Part shown: in pieces, positions 1 through 7,885 of the stretch
Layout of the letters: every line of letters begins with the position of its first letter
Position numbering within the stretch: position 1 is the first letter of the stretch
The notes under the pieces: model-generated
The model's input: only the letters and a program-made list of their open reading frames with translations
What the model was told of the DNA's origin: nothing
The model's database searches: none
Translations under genes and position numbers: made by a program
Assembly (NCBI RefSeq): GCF_001908205.1
Contig: NZ_LGHL01000126.1
Span: forward strand, 1-36,361
From: Bradyrhizobium sp. NAS80.1
Lineage (GTDB): Bacteria > Pseudomonadota > Alphaproteobacteria > Rhizobiales > Xanthobacteraceae
DNA: 36,361 bases
Direction of reading: 5' to 3'

Positions 1-242
1 GGGTTGGCGTCCCCCGCCGCCGCGCCGTCGTCGCTGGGTTTGCTGGTGGCATCGGGGCCGCCGCCAATGCGGATGGCGTTGGCGCTAGGCGTGCCATGAG
101 ATGAAGCGGGCCCATACGATGCCTCGTGCGAGGCCTTGCGCTTGTTCAACTTCATTTGGACGAAACTTCTGGAAGCAGAGGGCGAGCATACCGCGTGCGT
201 TTGTGAATAGCTGTCACGCGACAACGCGGGATGACCATCGCT
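1..242. other. Non-coding flank downstream of dhaK
   Basis: I see no gene I can support here. It lies after the dhaK stop codon on the minus strand. A small hairpin (GCCTC-GTGC-GAGGC, 121-134) is present but has no T-tract, so I do not call it a terminator. Short open frames on both strands have no recognisable similarity and no convincing ribosome binding site. Confidence 0.4.
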
Positions 243-1232
243 CTAGATACCCCAGCGTAACGCGGCGGTATGCACCGGCGCGTCCCACAATTCTTTTGAC
301 TGGCTGTCGAGCACGGAGACGCTGATCGAGGCACCCGCCATGTCGAGGGACGTCACATAAGAACCGGTCAGGAAACGCGTCGCCGTGATCCCTGCCCCGT
401 CCAGAATCCGCTTGGCGCTGTTGACCATCAGGTAGAGTTCGATCAGAGGCGTTGCACCGAACCCGTTGACCAGAAGCAAGACTTCGCTGCCCCTGGCGGG
501 TGAGAGATCACTCAGGATTGCGCCGAGCAGCTCGGCGGCAATCGCATCGGCGGATGCCAACGGCACCCTGCGGCGACCCGGCTCGCCATGAATGCCGACA
601 CCCATTTCCATTTCGTCGTCAGCCAAGGTGAAATTCGGCCGCCCTGCTGCCGGAACGGTGCACGGCAGGAGCGCCACTCCCATCGAGCGGGTGCGCCGAT
701 TGACATCATCACCGAGCGTCTTGAGCGCGGCGAGCGGCATTCCGGCTTCGGCCGCGGCGCCGACCATCTTTTCCACGATCAGCGTACCCGCGACTCCGCG
801 ACGGCCGGTCGTGTAGGTCGATTTCTCGACCGCGACGTCATCGTTGGTCACCACGCTCGCGACTTCGCGCCCGGCCATCTCGGCGGCCATGGTGAAATTC
901 ATCACATCGCCTTCGTAGTTCTTGACGATGAAAAGCACGCCTGCCCCGGTGTCGACAGCCTCCGCCGCCTCGATCATCTGATCCGGCGTCGGCGACGTGA
1001 AGACCTGGCCCGGACATGCGGCATCGAGCATGCCAAGGCCGACATAGCCCGCATGGAGCGGTTCATGACCCGAGCCGCCGCCCGAGATCAGCGCGACCTT
1101 GCCCGGCTTCAGGGTGCGGCGGCGCACGAACTTCCGCTCGGCGCCGAGAAGCAGGATATCGGCATGTGCAGCCGCCAAGCCGTCAAGGCTCTCTTCAAGC
1201 ACTGTATCGGCGCCGTTGATCAGCTTTTTCAT
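243..1232 (-). CDS. dhaK: Dihydroxyacetone kinase subunit DhaK
   Basis: This 329-aa protein is the substrate-binding subunit of PTS-type dihydroxyacetone kinase. In the family it binds dihydroxyacetone covalently through a histidine and presents it to DhaL-ADP for phosphorylation to dihydroxyacetone phosphate in the cytoplasm. Visible hallmarks are the N-terminal GGGSGHEP motif (about residues 51-58, with His56) and the covalent-binding histidine in GVGIHGEPG (His215; His218 in E. coli). Length is typical for a stand-alone DhaK rather than a fused ATP-dependent kinase. The ATG at 1232 follows a purine-rich GGGAGA. It is the last gene of the operon, 39 nt after the small HTH gene and separated from dhaL by four genes, whereas E. 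coli has dhaK, dhaL and dhaM adjacent. Function is near certain from the family. Confidence 0.95.
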   Translation of the reverse strand: MKKLINGADTVLEESLDGLAAAHADILLLGAERKFVRRRTLKPGKVALISGGGSGHEPLHAGYVGLGMLDAACPGQVFTSPTPDQMIEAAEAVDTGAGVLFIVKNYEGDVMNFTMAAEMAGREVASVVTNDDVAVEKSTYTTGRRGVAGTLIVEKMVGAAAEAGMPLAALKTLGDDVNRRTRSMGVALLPCTVPAAGRPNFTLADDEMEMGVGIHGEPGRRRVPLASADAIAAELLGAILSDLSPARGSEVLLLVNGFGATPLIELYLMVNSAKRILDGAGITATRFLTGSYVTSLDMAGASISVSVLDSQSKELWDAPVHTAALRWGI

Positions 1233-1271
1233 GAGCGTTCTCCCGATTGTCTGTTCTGCAGTCTGGATCCG

Positions 1272-1703
1272 TCAGCCGATGCTTTCGGCGTAGCGCGCGA
1301 GCTGCGCAGCAAAGTCGACGATGAGCTGCTCGAGCGCACGATTCTTCTTGTCGTCACCGAGATCGGGCACCGTCACTGTAACAGTGCGCGTGTGCGCCTC
1401 GCGGTGGGCCCCGCGCAGCCGTCCGGGGTGCGCGCGTCCATAGGCTTCGAGGAAAGCCGCGCGCTCGGCACCGGACAGATGGCAGACCTCGAAGATGATC
1501 GCGACATGCTTCGCCGGGATTGGCACCAAATACGCCGGATTGGTGATCTGGCTCACGAAAGAGCGGTTCTTGCCAAGCGCCGCCGCGAGCTTCAGCCGCG
1601 TTCCAGATGGCCGATTGTCGAGGACCCGCCGCAGGATGAGCTTGTAATCCGCGACATTGCTGTCGCCTGGCCGGCTTGTGTCCTCGCCTGCATCGTCGGT
1701 CAT
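1272..1703 (-). CDS. Small HTH (Cro/CI-like) protein in the dha operon
   Basis: This 143-aa protein has no name I recognise. Residues about 35-60 read like a helix-turn-helix: LKLAAALGKNRSFVSQITNP has the Ala/Gly turn and SFVSQ recognition-helix pattern of Cro/CI-type regulators. A helical segment follows (ACHLSGAERAAFLEAYG-like) and then a C-terminal helix (residues about 115-143). The N-terminus is acidic and probably disordered. Its ATG at 1703 overlaps the enzyme I stop codon by 4 nt (ATGA), so it is translationally coupled to a phosphotransfer protein and precedes dhaK. It could sense operon flux or repress the operon, but that is inference. E. coli uses DhaR, an unrelated sigma54-type activator, in this role. 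Confidence 0.75.
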   Translation of the reverse strand: MTDDAGEDTSRPGDSNVADYKLILRRVLDNRPSGTRLKLAAALGKNRSFVSQITNPAYLVPIPAKHVAIIFEVCHLSGAERAAFLEAYGRAHPGRLRGAHREAHTRTVTVTVPDLGDDKKNRALEQLIVDFAAQLARYAESIG

Positions 1704-3298
1704 GTGCTCACCCCGGCGACAGCAGCCTTGAGCCGGGCCACCGCAATCGGCGACACCGAGAGAGTCGTCAGGCCTGTCGCCAGCAGCGCCGCCGTCAAGC
1801 GAGTATCGGCCGCGGCATCGCCGCAGAGCGAGACCTCGACGCCGCGCTTGCGTCCGGCCTCGACTGTCCGCGCGATCAGCGCCAGCACCGCCGGATTGCC
1901 CGCATCGTTGAGGTCGGCGACAGCACCGATATCGCGCGCCGCAGCCATCGTGTATTGGGTCAGGTCATTCGACCCGATGGAATAGAACGCCGCGCCGAAA
2001 TCCTCAGCGCATAACGCTGCCGCCGGAACCTCGACCATGATACCGAGCGGCGGCCGTGCGCAGGCGATTCCTTCTGCCCTGAGTGCCGTAAACTCCGCGT
2101 CCAGCATGTCGTTGGCACGGTCGAGTTCCGAGGGGACCGCGACCATCGGCAGCATCACCTTCAGCGCCCCATGGACGGCCGCACGGCACAGCGCTCGTAA
2201 CTGCACGCGAAACACCTCCGGTCGCGCAAGCGAGAGGCGGATCCCGCGCACGCCCAGGAACGGATTGCGCTCGCCATCGATCGTTAAACCGGCGATCGGC
2301 TTGTCGCCGCCGGCGTCGAGGGTGCGGATCGTCACCGGCCGTCCCGCGGCCCAATCCAGAATGCGCCGATAGACCGCATATTGCGCATCCTCCCCCGGCA
2401 GGCCCTGGGTCCCCTCGAACAGAAACTCTGTCCGCACAAGGCCGATGCCGTCGCAGATTGCGGGATCGAGGCCTGTGAGGTCTTCGGGCGCGGCAACGTT
2501 GAGAAGGACGGCGATTCGCCGGCCATCGGCCGTAACTGCCGGCTCGAAGCGGCCGGCGTCGGCCGCGATCCGTGCGGCATTCGCAGCCGCCATGCGGTGC
2601 TCGAAGACACGACGCGTTTCGGGCCGGGGATCAAAGATCACGGTGCCGGCGTCGCCGTCGACCAGCGCCAACGACGGCGGCCGTCCGCTCCATGGCAATG
2701 GACCCAATCCGACCACCATGGGGGCACCACGCGCCCGCGCCAGCATCGCGACATGCGACGAAGGCGATCCGGCGGCCAGCGCGATGGCGCCGCCGCGGGT
2801 CCAGTCAACGGCCAGGAACGTAGACGGCGAAATATCGTCACCCATGACGACGGAATCGCCGGAGATCTTCGCGGTCGTGTCCACACCATTCAAAGCCGCG
2901 AGCACGCGGTCGCGGATATCGACCAAATCGGCGGCGCGGGCCCGGAAATATTCCTCCTCGGCCGAGCGGTAGCCTGCAATCTCCGCGTCGAGTGCCGTGC
3001 GCCAGGCCTCATCGGCGGCCGCACCGGCCGCAATGGCGTCGTAAGCAGCCTCCGCCAGCGCATCGTCCTGCAGCATCGCGATCTGGAACTCCAGGATCTC
3101 CGCTGCCTCGCCACGAACCGTCGCGATCAGTTCGGCCAGCTCCAGCGCAGCCCCCTCGATCGCCGCCTTCAGGGCCGCGACCTCCTGAGCGGGATCGCCC
3201 CTCGCCGTTCTGCTCGCCACTGCGGTCGTCAGCACGGTGACCGGGCCGATGGCAAGGCCGGGCGAAGCGGGATGGCCGGTGACTTGGATCTCGCCCAC
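1700..3298 (-). CDS. ptsI: Enzyme I-like PEP-protein phosphotransferase (DhaM EI part)
   Basis: The protein is enzyme I of a PTS phosphorelay, moving phosphate from PEP to HPr. Visible elements are an N-terminal HPr-binding region, the phospho-His motif GSPSSHVAMLARARG (about His182; His189 in E. coli PtsI), a PEP-binding barrel with GLVRTEFLF, RTLDAGGDKP and GSNDLTQYT, and the active-site cysteine in VSLCGDAAAD (about Cys492). With a GTG start at 3298 it is 532 aa, close to full-length PtsI. I prefer this start because it falls 4 nt after the HPr stop and the protein then begins with the usual strand and GxPASPGLAIG motif. An upstream ATG at 3364 would lie inside the HPr gene. E. coli DhaM carries only an N-terminal EI fragment; this copy keeps the PEP domain and should autophosphorylate. 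There is no GAF domain, so it is not PtsP (EI-Ntr). Confidence 0.9.
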   Translation of the reverse strand: MGEIQVTGHPASPGLAIGPVTVLTTAVASRTARGDPAQEVAALKAAIEGAALELAELIATVRGEAAEILEFQIAMLQDDALAEAAYDAIAAGAAADEAWRTALDAEIAGYRSAEEEYFRARAADLVDIRDRVLAALNGVDTTAKISGDSVVMGDDISPSTFLAVDWTRGGAIALAAGSPSSHVAMLARARGAPMVVGLGPLPWSGRPPSLALVDGDAGTVIFDPRPETRRVFEHRMAAANAARIAADAGRFEPAVTADGRRIAVLLNVAAPEDLTGLDPAICDGIGLVRTEFLFEGTQGLPGEDAQYAVYRRILDWAAGRPVTIRTLDAGGDKPIAGLTIDGERNPFLGVRGIRLSLARPEVFRVQLRALCRAAVHGALKVMLPMVAVPSELDRANDMLDAEFTALRAEGIACARPPLGIMVEVPAAALCAEDFGAAFYSIGSNDLTQYTMAAARDIGAVADLNDAGNPAVLALIARTVEAGRKRGVEVSLCGDAAADTRLTAALLATGLTTLSVSPIAVARLKAAVAGVST

Positions 3299-3302
3299 GA
3301 TC

Positions 3303-3617
3303 TCACGCCTCGCCGAAACCGTCGTGCACCAGCGCCAGCATGGCCGCGAGCGCCGCCTCGCCATCAGGACCGCTGATGCGGAAATGCAGCGTCGCGCCCT
3401 GCGGCGCCTTCACGCGCATCACCTTCACCGGGCTCTTGGCGTCCGTCCAAGGCCCGTCTGCAGCGAGGGCAATTTCGATCCTTGCGGCAAAGCCTTTCGC
3501 GCATTGCGTCAGCTTGACAGACGGCCGCGCGTGCAGACCGACCGGATTGACGAGCACCGCGGAGGCGGTCAGCAGCGCAAACGACTGAGCGGCCCGATTG
3601 GCGTTGGCATCATGCAT
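3303..3617 (-). CDS. HPr-family phosphocarrier protein (DhaM HPr part)
   Basis: This 104-aa protein is an HPr. The phospho-acceptor motif NPVGLHARPSVKL places the active histidine near residue 29, and the rest matches the small alpha/beta HPr fold. A second, regulatory serine is not obvious. It should relay phosphate from the adjacent enzyme I to the DhaM EIIA protein. I use the ATG at 3617 because it overlaps the end of dhaM by 8 nt; an upstream in-frame ATG at 3650 would add 11 unlikely residues. The N-terminus is about 15 residues longer than E. coli HPr. Its position between EIIA and EI mirrors the domain order of the fused E. coli DhaM. Confidence 0.9.
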   Translation of the reverse strand: MHDANANRAAQSFALLTASAVLVNPVGLHARPSVKLTQCAKGFAARIEIALAADGPWTDAKSPVKVMRVKAPQGATLHFRISGPDGEAALAAMLALVHDGFGEA

Positions 3618-4011
3618 AGAATTCCTCCGCGCTGCGCTTGACGGCGGCAAGTGGCGAGCCGCCCGAAGACTCGGTCGCAGCGATCACTGCCCCCTCGACC
3701 ACCGGGGCATTGCAGACCAGAACGCGCGAGCGCCGATCTTCCGCGAGCATCTCCACCGCCATCTCCGAATTGGTCTCGGCACCGCCGAGATCGACAAGTA
3801 TCGCCACGCCTGCCGGTGACCATGCCGTCTCGATCGCCTCGAGGATTCCGGCAACGTTCGTACCGAGCCCACCATCGACATCGCCACCAGTCCAGGCGAG
3901 CGGCACCGCATCGCCGACCATCTGGCGCACCATATCGGCCGCGCCTTCCGCAATCTTCGGCGAATGCGACACGATGACAATTCCGACATTGCCGGGACGT
4001 GAACTGCTCAT
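3610..4011 (-). CDS. dhaM: DhaM EIIA-type phosphotransferase subunit
   Basis: This 133-aa protein is the EIIA (mannose-type fold) domain of DhaM, which rephosphorylates the ADP bound to DhaL. The active histidine lies in IVIVSHSPKIAEG (about His16), followed by TGGDVDGGLGTN and the VDLGGAETNSEMA region typical of DhaM. It contains only the EIIA domain; the HPr and EI parts are separate downstream genes. Its ATG at 4011 overlaps the dhaL stop by 4 nt. As a single-domain DhaM it resembles those of Gram-positive bacteria, which borrow the general HPr and EI. Here dedicated partners are supplied next door. Confidence 0.93.
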   Translation of the reverse strand: MSSSRPGNVGIVIVSHSPKIAEGAADMVRQMVGDAVPLAWTGGDVDGGLGTNVAGILEAIETAWSPAGVAILVDLGGAETNSEMAVEMLAEDRRSRVLVCNAPVVEGAVIAATESSGGSPLAAVKRSAEEFYA

Positions 4012-4622
4012 TTATTGACCTCGAACTCCAGTGTCTCAACTGCTGCACCGATCAGAAGGGAAGCCGATCGCGCGCCCGGGTCCATATGACCGATGGAACG
4101 TTCGCCAAGAAAGGACGCACGGCCGCGGATCGCAAGCATGGGCGTGGTGCGATCGGCCGCTTCCGCCGCCTCGCTCGCGATCGTCCTGGCATCGCCGCCT
4201 CCTGCCAATACGGCATGCACCGGCACCAGGACATCCAGCAGCGTTTTCTGTCCCGCTTCGGAACGGCCGCGCGCCTTGACGGCATCGATCGCCTTCTCCG
4301 TCGCCGCGACGAGATCGGCCCGGCTCGGCTGCTCCGGAAGTGCCTTGCCCAGTTCCATGAAGAAAGTTCCGACCAGTGGGCCGGAGGCACCACCGACCTT
4401 CATGACCAAGGTCATTCCGATCGCCTTCAGCATTTCCGGCAGCGACTTGTCCACTAGGCCCGGCAATGTCGCGAGCACAGCCTCGAAGCCGCGCTTCATG
4501 TTCAGCCCATGATCCCCATCGCCAATCGCCTGGTCGAGGCGGGTTAGTTCGTCCGCATGTTCGATCACTGACCCTGCCAGCGCTCGCACCAGTCTTTCCC
4601 TAGCTAGTCGATCGAGGCTCAT
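4008..4622 (-). CDS. dhaL: Dihydroxyacetone kinase subunit DhaL
   Basis: DhaL holds a tightly bound ADP that works as a phosphate-carrying coenzyme. DhaM recharges it and it phosphorylates the dihydroxyacetone bound to DhaK. The 204-aa length is typical. Visible motifs are the metal-binding AIGDGDHGLNMKRGF (about residues 32-46), the nucleotide-binding KVGGASGPLVGTFF and the C-terminal HMDPGARSASLL. Its ATG at 4622 overlaps the stop of the upstream ABC ATPase gene by 4 nt (ATGA), directly coupling the kinase to the importer. Confidence is high. Confidence 0.95.
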   Translation of the reverse strand: MSLDRLARERLVRALAGSVIEHADELTRLDQAIGDGDHGLNMKRGFEAVLATLPGLVDKSLPEMLKAIGMTLVMKVGGASGPLVGTFFMELGKALPEQPSRADLVAATEKAIDAVKARGRSEAGQKTLLDVLVPVHAVLAGGGDARTIASEAAEAADRTTPMLAIRGRASFLGERSIGHMDPGARSASLLIGAAVETLEFEVNK

Positions 4623-5626
4623 GCCGCTACCCTCCAGCCTTTCGCATCGAAAAACAGCGGCTTGTTGAGGCGGAGCGACACCACGTCCCCGGCGCCCAAG
4701 ACCGCCTCGGGATCCGCCAGCGTGACGACCGGTCGGCCGCCGAGGTCAAGATGGAGATGGCTCTGGTCGCCGAGATGTTCGACCCGCTTGACGGTTGCCG
4801 ATACGTCTCCGCCGCCGCGCCCGATCGTCAGGTGCTCGGTCCGCGCGCCGATTGTCTCCACGCCGGCCGGCACGCCCGCGAACAGCGCCGCTGGCAGCAG
4901 GTTGATCGTCGGCTGGCCGAGCCGCGCCGCGACATGGGCGTTGACCGGATTCTCGTAGATCTCGCGCGGCGAACCGATCTGCATCAGCCGCCCGGCCTCG
5001 ATCACGCCGATGCGCGAAGCCATGGTCATCGCCTCCGTTTGATCGTGGGTGACATAGAGGATCGTCGCGCCGAGATCGACCTGGATCCGCTTGAGTTCGA
5101 GGCGCAGTTCGCCGCGCAGCTTGGCATCCAGCGAGGAGAGTGGCTCGTCCATCAGGTAGATCGAGGGCGAACGGACCAGGGCCCGACCGATCGCGACGCG
5201 CTGCATCTGCCCGCCCGACAGCTGCGTCGCCTTGTTGTCCAACTTGGTTTCAATGTGAAGAAGACGCGCGACCTCCTGCACCTTCGCGCGGATGTCGGCT
5301 TCGGGCACCCGGCGGGTCGGCGCCCGCAACGCGAAGGCCATGTTCTCGAACACGGTGAGGTGCGGATACAGCGAATACTGCTGGAAAACAAAGGCAACGT
5401 CGCGATCGGCCGGTGCATCGCCCGTCACGTCGCGCCCGTCGATCCGGATCGAACCGCGGTCCGGCCGCTCCAATCCGGCGATCAATCGCAGCGCCGTGGT
5501 CTTGCCGGCGCCGGTCGGCCCGAGCAATGTGACGAATTCGCCGTCGCCAACGGTCAGCGACAGATCGCTCACCGCTTGCGCCTTGCCGAACGCCTTGGAG
5601 ACGGCGTTGATCTCGACCTCAGCCAT
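4619..5626 (-). CDS. ABC importer ATP-binding protein, second of pair
   Basis: A 335-aa CUT1-type (MalK/UgpC-like) ATPase that would energise the sugar/polyol importer encoded upstream. It has Walker A GPTGAGKTT, a canonical signature LSGGQMQRVAIGRAL, Walker B YLMDEPLSSLD and the H-loop LYVTHDQTEAM. The C-terminal TOBE-like domain is short (about residues 240-335). I chose the ATG at 5626 (MAEVEINAV), which overlaps the stop of the preceding ATPase gene by 8 nt; a longer frame to 5719 lies inside that gene. Two different ATPases in one operon suggest a heterodimeric motor like GlpS/GlpT of rhizobial glycerol importers. Confidence 0.9.
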   Translation of the reverse strand: MAEVEINAVSKAFGKAQAVSDLSLTVGDGEFVTLLGPTGAGKTTALRLIAGLERPDRGSIRIDGRDVTGDAPADRDVAFVFQQYSLYPHLTVFENMAFALRAPTRRVPEADIRAKVQEVARLLHIETKLDNKATQLSGGQMQRVAIGRALVRSPSIYLMDEPLSSLDAKLRGELRLELKRIQVDLGATILYVTHDQTEAMTMASRIGVIEAGRLMQIGSPREIYENPVNAHVAARLGQPTINLLPAALFAGVPAGVETIGARTEHLTIGRGGGDVSATVKRVEHLGDQSHLHLDLGGRPVVTLADPEAVLGAGDVVSLRLNKPLFFDAKGWRVAA

Positions 5627-6716
5627 GCGCGCCTCCCTCATGTAGCGCGGTACGAATGGCCCGGCCGGACGCTTTGTCGAAGATCGACAGCGTATCGGGC
5701 CGAAAGTCGAGCCCGACATTCTCTCCAGTCCGAAAGGACGTGCTGCTGGGTGAGCGGGCCTTGAGCGTACCGTAGCGCGTCGTCACCGTCACGATCTGCG
5801 TCGTGCCGAGATATTCCGTCCCATAAACTTCGCCGCGCACCATGCCACGATCCGTGAACCGCACGTGCTCGGGCCGCACCCCGAGCACGAGCTCGCATTC
5901 CGCCATCGCCTCGCGCGCAGCAGGAATTGCGACGTCACGCTTACCGAGCCGGATCGCCTGTGCCCCGGTCTGCAGGCCGCCATGGAACGGTAGAAAGTTC
6001 ATGGGCGGCGAACCGATGAAGTCGGCCACAAACACCGAAGCAGGCCGGTCATAGATGTCGCGCGGGCTCGCGACCTGCTCGACGACACCATTGTTCATCA
6101 CTGCGATCCTGTCGGCCATTGCCATGGCCTCGAGCTGGTCATGCGTGACATAGACGGTCGTCGCGCCCAGCCGGTCATGCAGCGCACGCAGTTCATGAAT
6201 CATTGCCTCACGCATCTCGGTATCGAGTGCGCCGAGCGGCTCGTCCATCAGGAAACACTTGGGCTTGCGCACGATCGCCCGGCCGAGCGCGACGCGCTGC
6301 CGGTCGCCGCCGGCGAGGCCCGACACCGATCGGTCGAGGAGATGGGAGATCCGCAGGATGCGCGCGGCCTCGACGACCCGCCGGTCGCGTTCGGCCGCAC
6401 CGATGCCCTCGCATTTCAAGGGAAAGCCGATGTTGCGCCGGACGTTCATATGCGGATAGAGCGCAAAGAGCTGGAACACGAAGGCAATGTCGCGCGCCGA
6501 TGCGCGGTTCATGGTCACGTCTTCGCCGTCAAGCCGGATGGTGCCTGCCGTCGGCAGCTCCAGGCCGGCGATCATGCGCAGCGTCGTGGTCTTGCCGCAG
6601 CCGGAAGGTCCCAGCAGGCAAAGGAACTGGCCGTCCTCCACCGTGAAGCTGGCAGACTTGACCGCATGAAACGTACCGAAGGATTTGTCGAGCGCCTCGA
6701 CCTTGATCTGTGCCAT
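5619..6716 (-). CDS. ABC importer ATP-binding protein, first of pair (degenerate signature)
   Basis: A 365-aa CUT1-type ATPase with full C-terminal regulatory/TOBE domains. Walker A (GPSGCGKTTTLRM), Walker B (CFLMDEPLGALD) and the H-loop (VYVTHDQLEAMAMADRI) are intact. The ABC signature reads GLAGGDRQRVALGRA where LSGGQ is expected, so the Ser and Gln positions differ. The partner ATPase, encoded immediately downstream, has a perfect LSGGQ. If they pair, the two ATP sites would be unequal. The gene lies 6 nt after the small membrane protein gene and is part of the same transcript. Confidence 0.9.
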   Translation of the reverse strand: MAQIKVEALDKSFGTFHAVKSASFTVEDGQFLCLLGPSGCGKTTTLRMIAGLELPTAGTIRLDGEDVTMNRASARDIAFVFQLFALYPHMNVRRNIGFPLKCEGIGAAERDRRVVEAARILRISHLLDRSVSGLAGGDRQRVALGRAIVRKPKCFLMDEPLGALDTEMREAMIHELRALHDRLGATTVYVTHDQLEAMAMADRIAVMNNGVVEQVASPRDIYDRPASVFVADFIGSPPMNFLPFHGGLQTGAQAIRLGKRDVAIPAAREAMAECELVLGVRPEHVRFTDRGMVRGEVYGTEYLGTTQIVTVTTRYGTLKARSPSSTSFRTGENVGLDFRPDTLSIFDKASGRAIRTALHEGGAHG

Positions 6717-6722
6717 CGCGCC

Positions 6723-6935
6723 CTACTCCCGGACCTTCGACACAATGGTGAACATCACCGTGCCGAACAGGGTCGTCGCAAACGACCAGGAATACAGTAC
6801 CAGAGAGAATGGCTGCATCAGCATGACGACACCGGCGGCAATGATCATCGTTGCCACGGCTTCGAGCGGACCGCGGCGCAGAACGCGGTCTGCGAGACCA
6901 CGACGCGCGATGGACGGGTTGGCATCAAGAATCAT
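6723..6935 (-). CDS. Small two-helix membrane protein in ABC operon
   Basis: This 70-aa protein has a charged N-terminus (RRGLADRVLRRG) and two hydrophobic segments, about residues 27-47 and 50-66, with a basic C-terminus. The ATG at 6935 overlaps the permease stop codon by 4 nt and the stop is 6 nt before the next ATPase start, so it is certainly inside the transcript. I do not recognise a domain. Small membrane proteins in the equivalent operon position occur in rhizobial glycerol/polyol importers (for example GlpU), but I cannot show homology. It may be an accessory transporter subunit. Confidence 0.75.
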   Translation of the reverse strand: MILDANPSIARRGLADRVLRRGPLEAVATMIIAAGVVMLMQPFSLVLYSWSFATTLFGTVMFTIVSKVRE

Positions 6936-7885
6936 TTGCGGACGGCTCCAAAGGTGATGCCGCGCAGCAGATGCTTGCGCAACAGTACCGTGAACACCAC
7001 GATCGGCACCAGAAACAGCGTCGTGCCAGCGGCCACCGCGGGCCAGTCCTGTCCGCCCTCGCCGATGATGATCGGAATGAAAGGCGGCGCCGTCTGCGCG
7101 TTGCCCGAGGTTAGAAGGACCGCGAAGGCGTATTCGTTCCAGGCGAAGATCAGGCAGAAGATCGCCGTCGCCGCGATTCCGGTGGTGGCCTGCGGCAGCA
7201 CCACCTTCACGAACGCCTGAAAGCGGGTGTATCCATCGATCATCGCCGCCTCCTCGTACTCGCGCGGGATTTCGTCGATGAAGCCCTTGAGCAGCCAGAC
7301 AGCGAGCGAGACGTTGACCGATGTATAGAGCAGGATCATCCCGAGCCGGGTATCCGACAATCCGACGGTGCGGTACATCAAGTAAATCGGGATCGCGACC
7401 GCAATCGGCGGCATCATCCTGGTCGACAGAATGAAGAATAGCAGGTCGTCCTTCAGGGGCACGCGAAACCGTGAAAAGCCGTAGGCCGACAAGGTCCCTA
7501 GCGCGACGGCGAGCACGGTCGAACCGAACGCAATAATCAGGGAGTTGACGAAGCGCGGTACGTAGTTCGATGGCCCGGCGACCACCATGTTGCGGCTGCG
7601 TGCGATGCTGTCGCAAAGCCCCTGCGGCGGTCCCAGCGAGCGGATGAACTCCGGCGTCTGGCGCGAGCGCGTCGTGAAGAGATTGCAGAAGCCTTCGAGC
7701 GACGGCTTGAACATCACCTTGGGCGGATAGGAGATCGCATCATCCGGCGACTTGAACGCGGTGAGCATGATCCATACCAGCGGGATCATGGTGATGACGG
7801 CATAGAGCACGACGAGCGAGCCGGCAAAACGCCTCGTAGTGGCCGACGGCTCGACGACCGAATGGGCTGTAGTGGCTGAGGTCAT
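6932..7885 (-). CDS. Sugar/polyol ABC transporter permease (MalG-type)
   Basis: A 317-aa inner-membrane permease with about six transmembrane helices. The EAA loop (EYEEAAMIDGYTRFQAFVKV) that docks on the ATPase is near residues 212-231. The first periplasmic loop is long (about residues 45-110, including TTRSRQTPEF), longer than in MalG. I chose ATG 7885 (MTSATTAHS), which overlaps the upstream permease stop by 4 nt; the longer frame to 8167 is an overlap within that permease. It pairs with the 7882-8841 permease. Confidence 0.92.
   Translation of the reverse strand: MTSATTAHSVVEPSATTRRFAGSLVVLYAVITMIPLVWIMLTAFKSPDDAISYPPKVMFKPSLEGFCNLFTTRSRQTPEFIRSLGPPQGLCDSIARSRNMVVAGPSNYVPRFVNSLIIAFGSTVLAVALGTLSAYGFSRFRVPLKDDLLFFILSTRMMPPIAVAIPIYLMYRTVGLSDTRLGMILLYTSVNVSLAVWLLKGFIDEIPREYEEAAMIDGYTRFQAFVKVVLPQATTGIAATAIFCLIFAWNEYAFAVLLTSGNAQTAPPFIPIIIGEGGQDWPAVAAGTTLFLVPIVVFTVLLRKHLLRGITFGAVRK

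Noticed and set aside
121..134. Hairpin after dhaK as an operon terminator
   Set aside because: The stem is only 5-6 bp with no T-tract on the minus strand.
588..1985. Long plus-strand open frame (465 codons) across dhaK and the HTH gene
   Set aside because: It is antisense to well-supported genes, crosses gene boundaries and has Arg/His-rich text without any domain. It is a shadow of GC-rich codon bias.
2381..3376. Plus-strand open frame of 331 codons opposite enzyme I
   Set aside because: Antisense to a gene with clear catalytic motifs; no recognisable protein features.
6723..7616. Extended frame giving a 297-aa form of the small membrane protein
   Set aside because: The upstream part is an out-of-frame reading of the permease gene. 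Only the last 70 codons, starting at an ATG overlapping the permease stop, look real.
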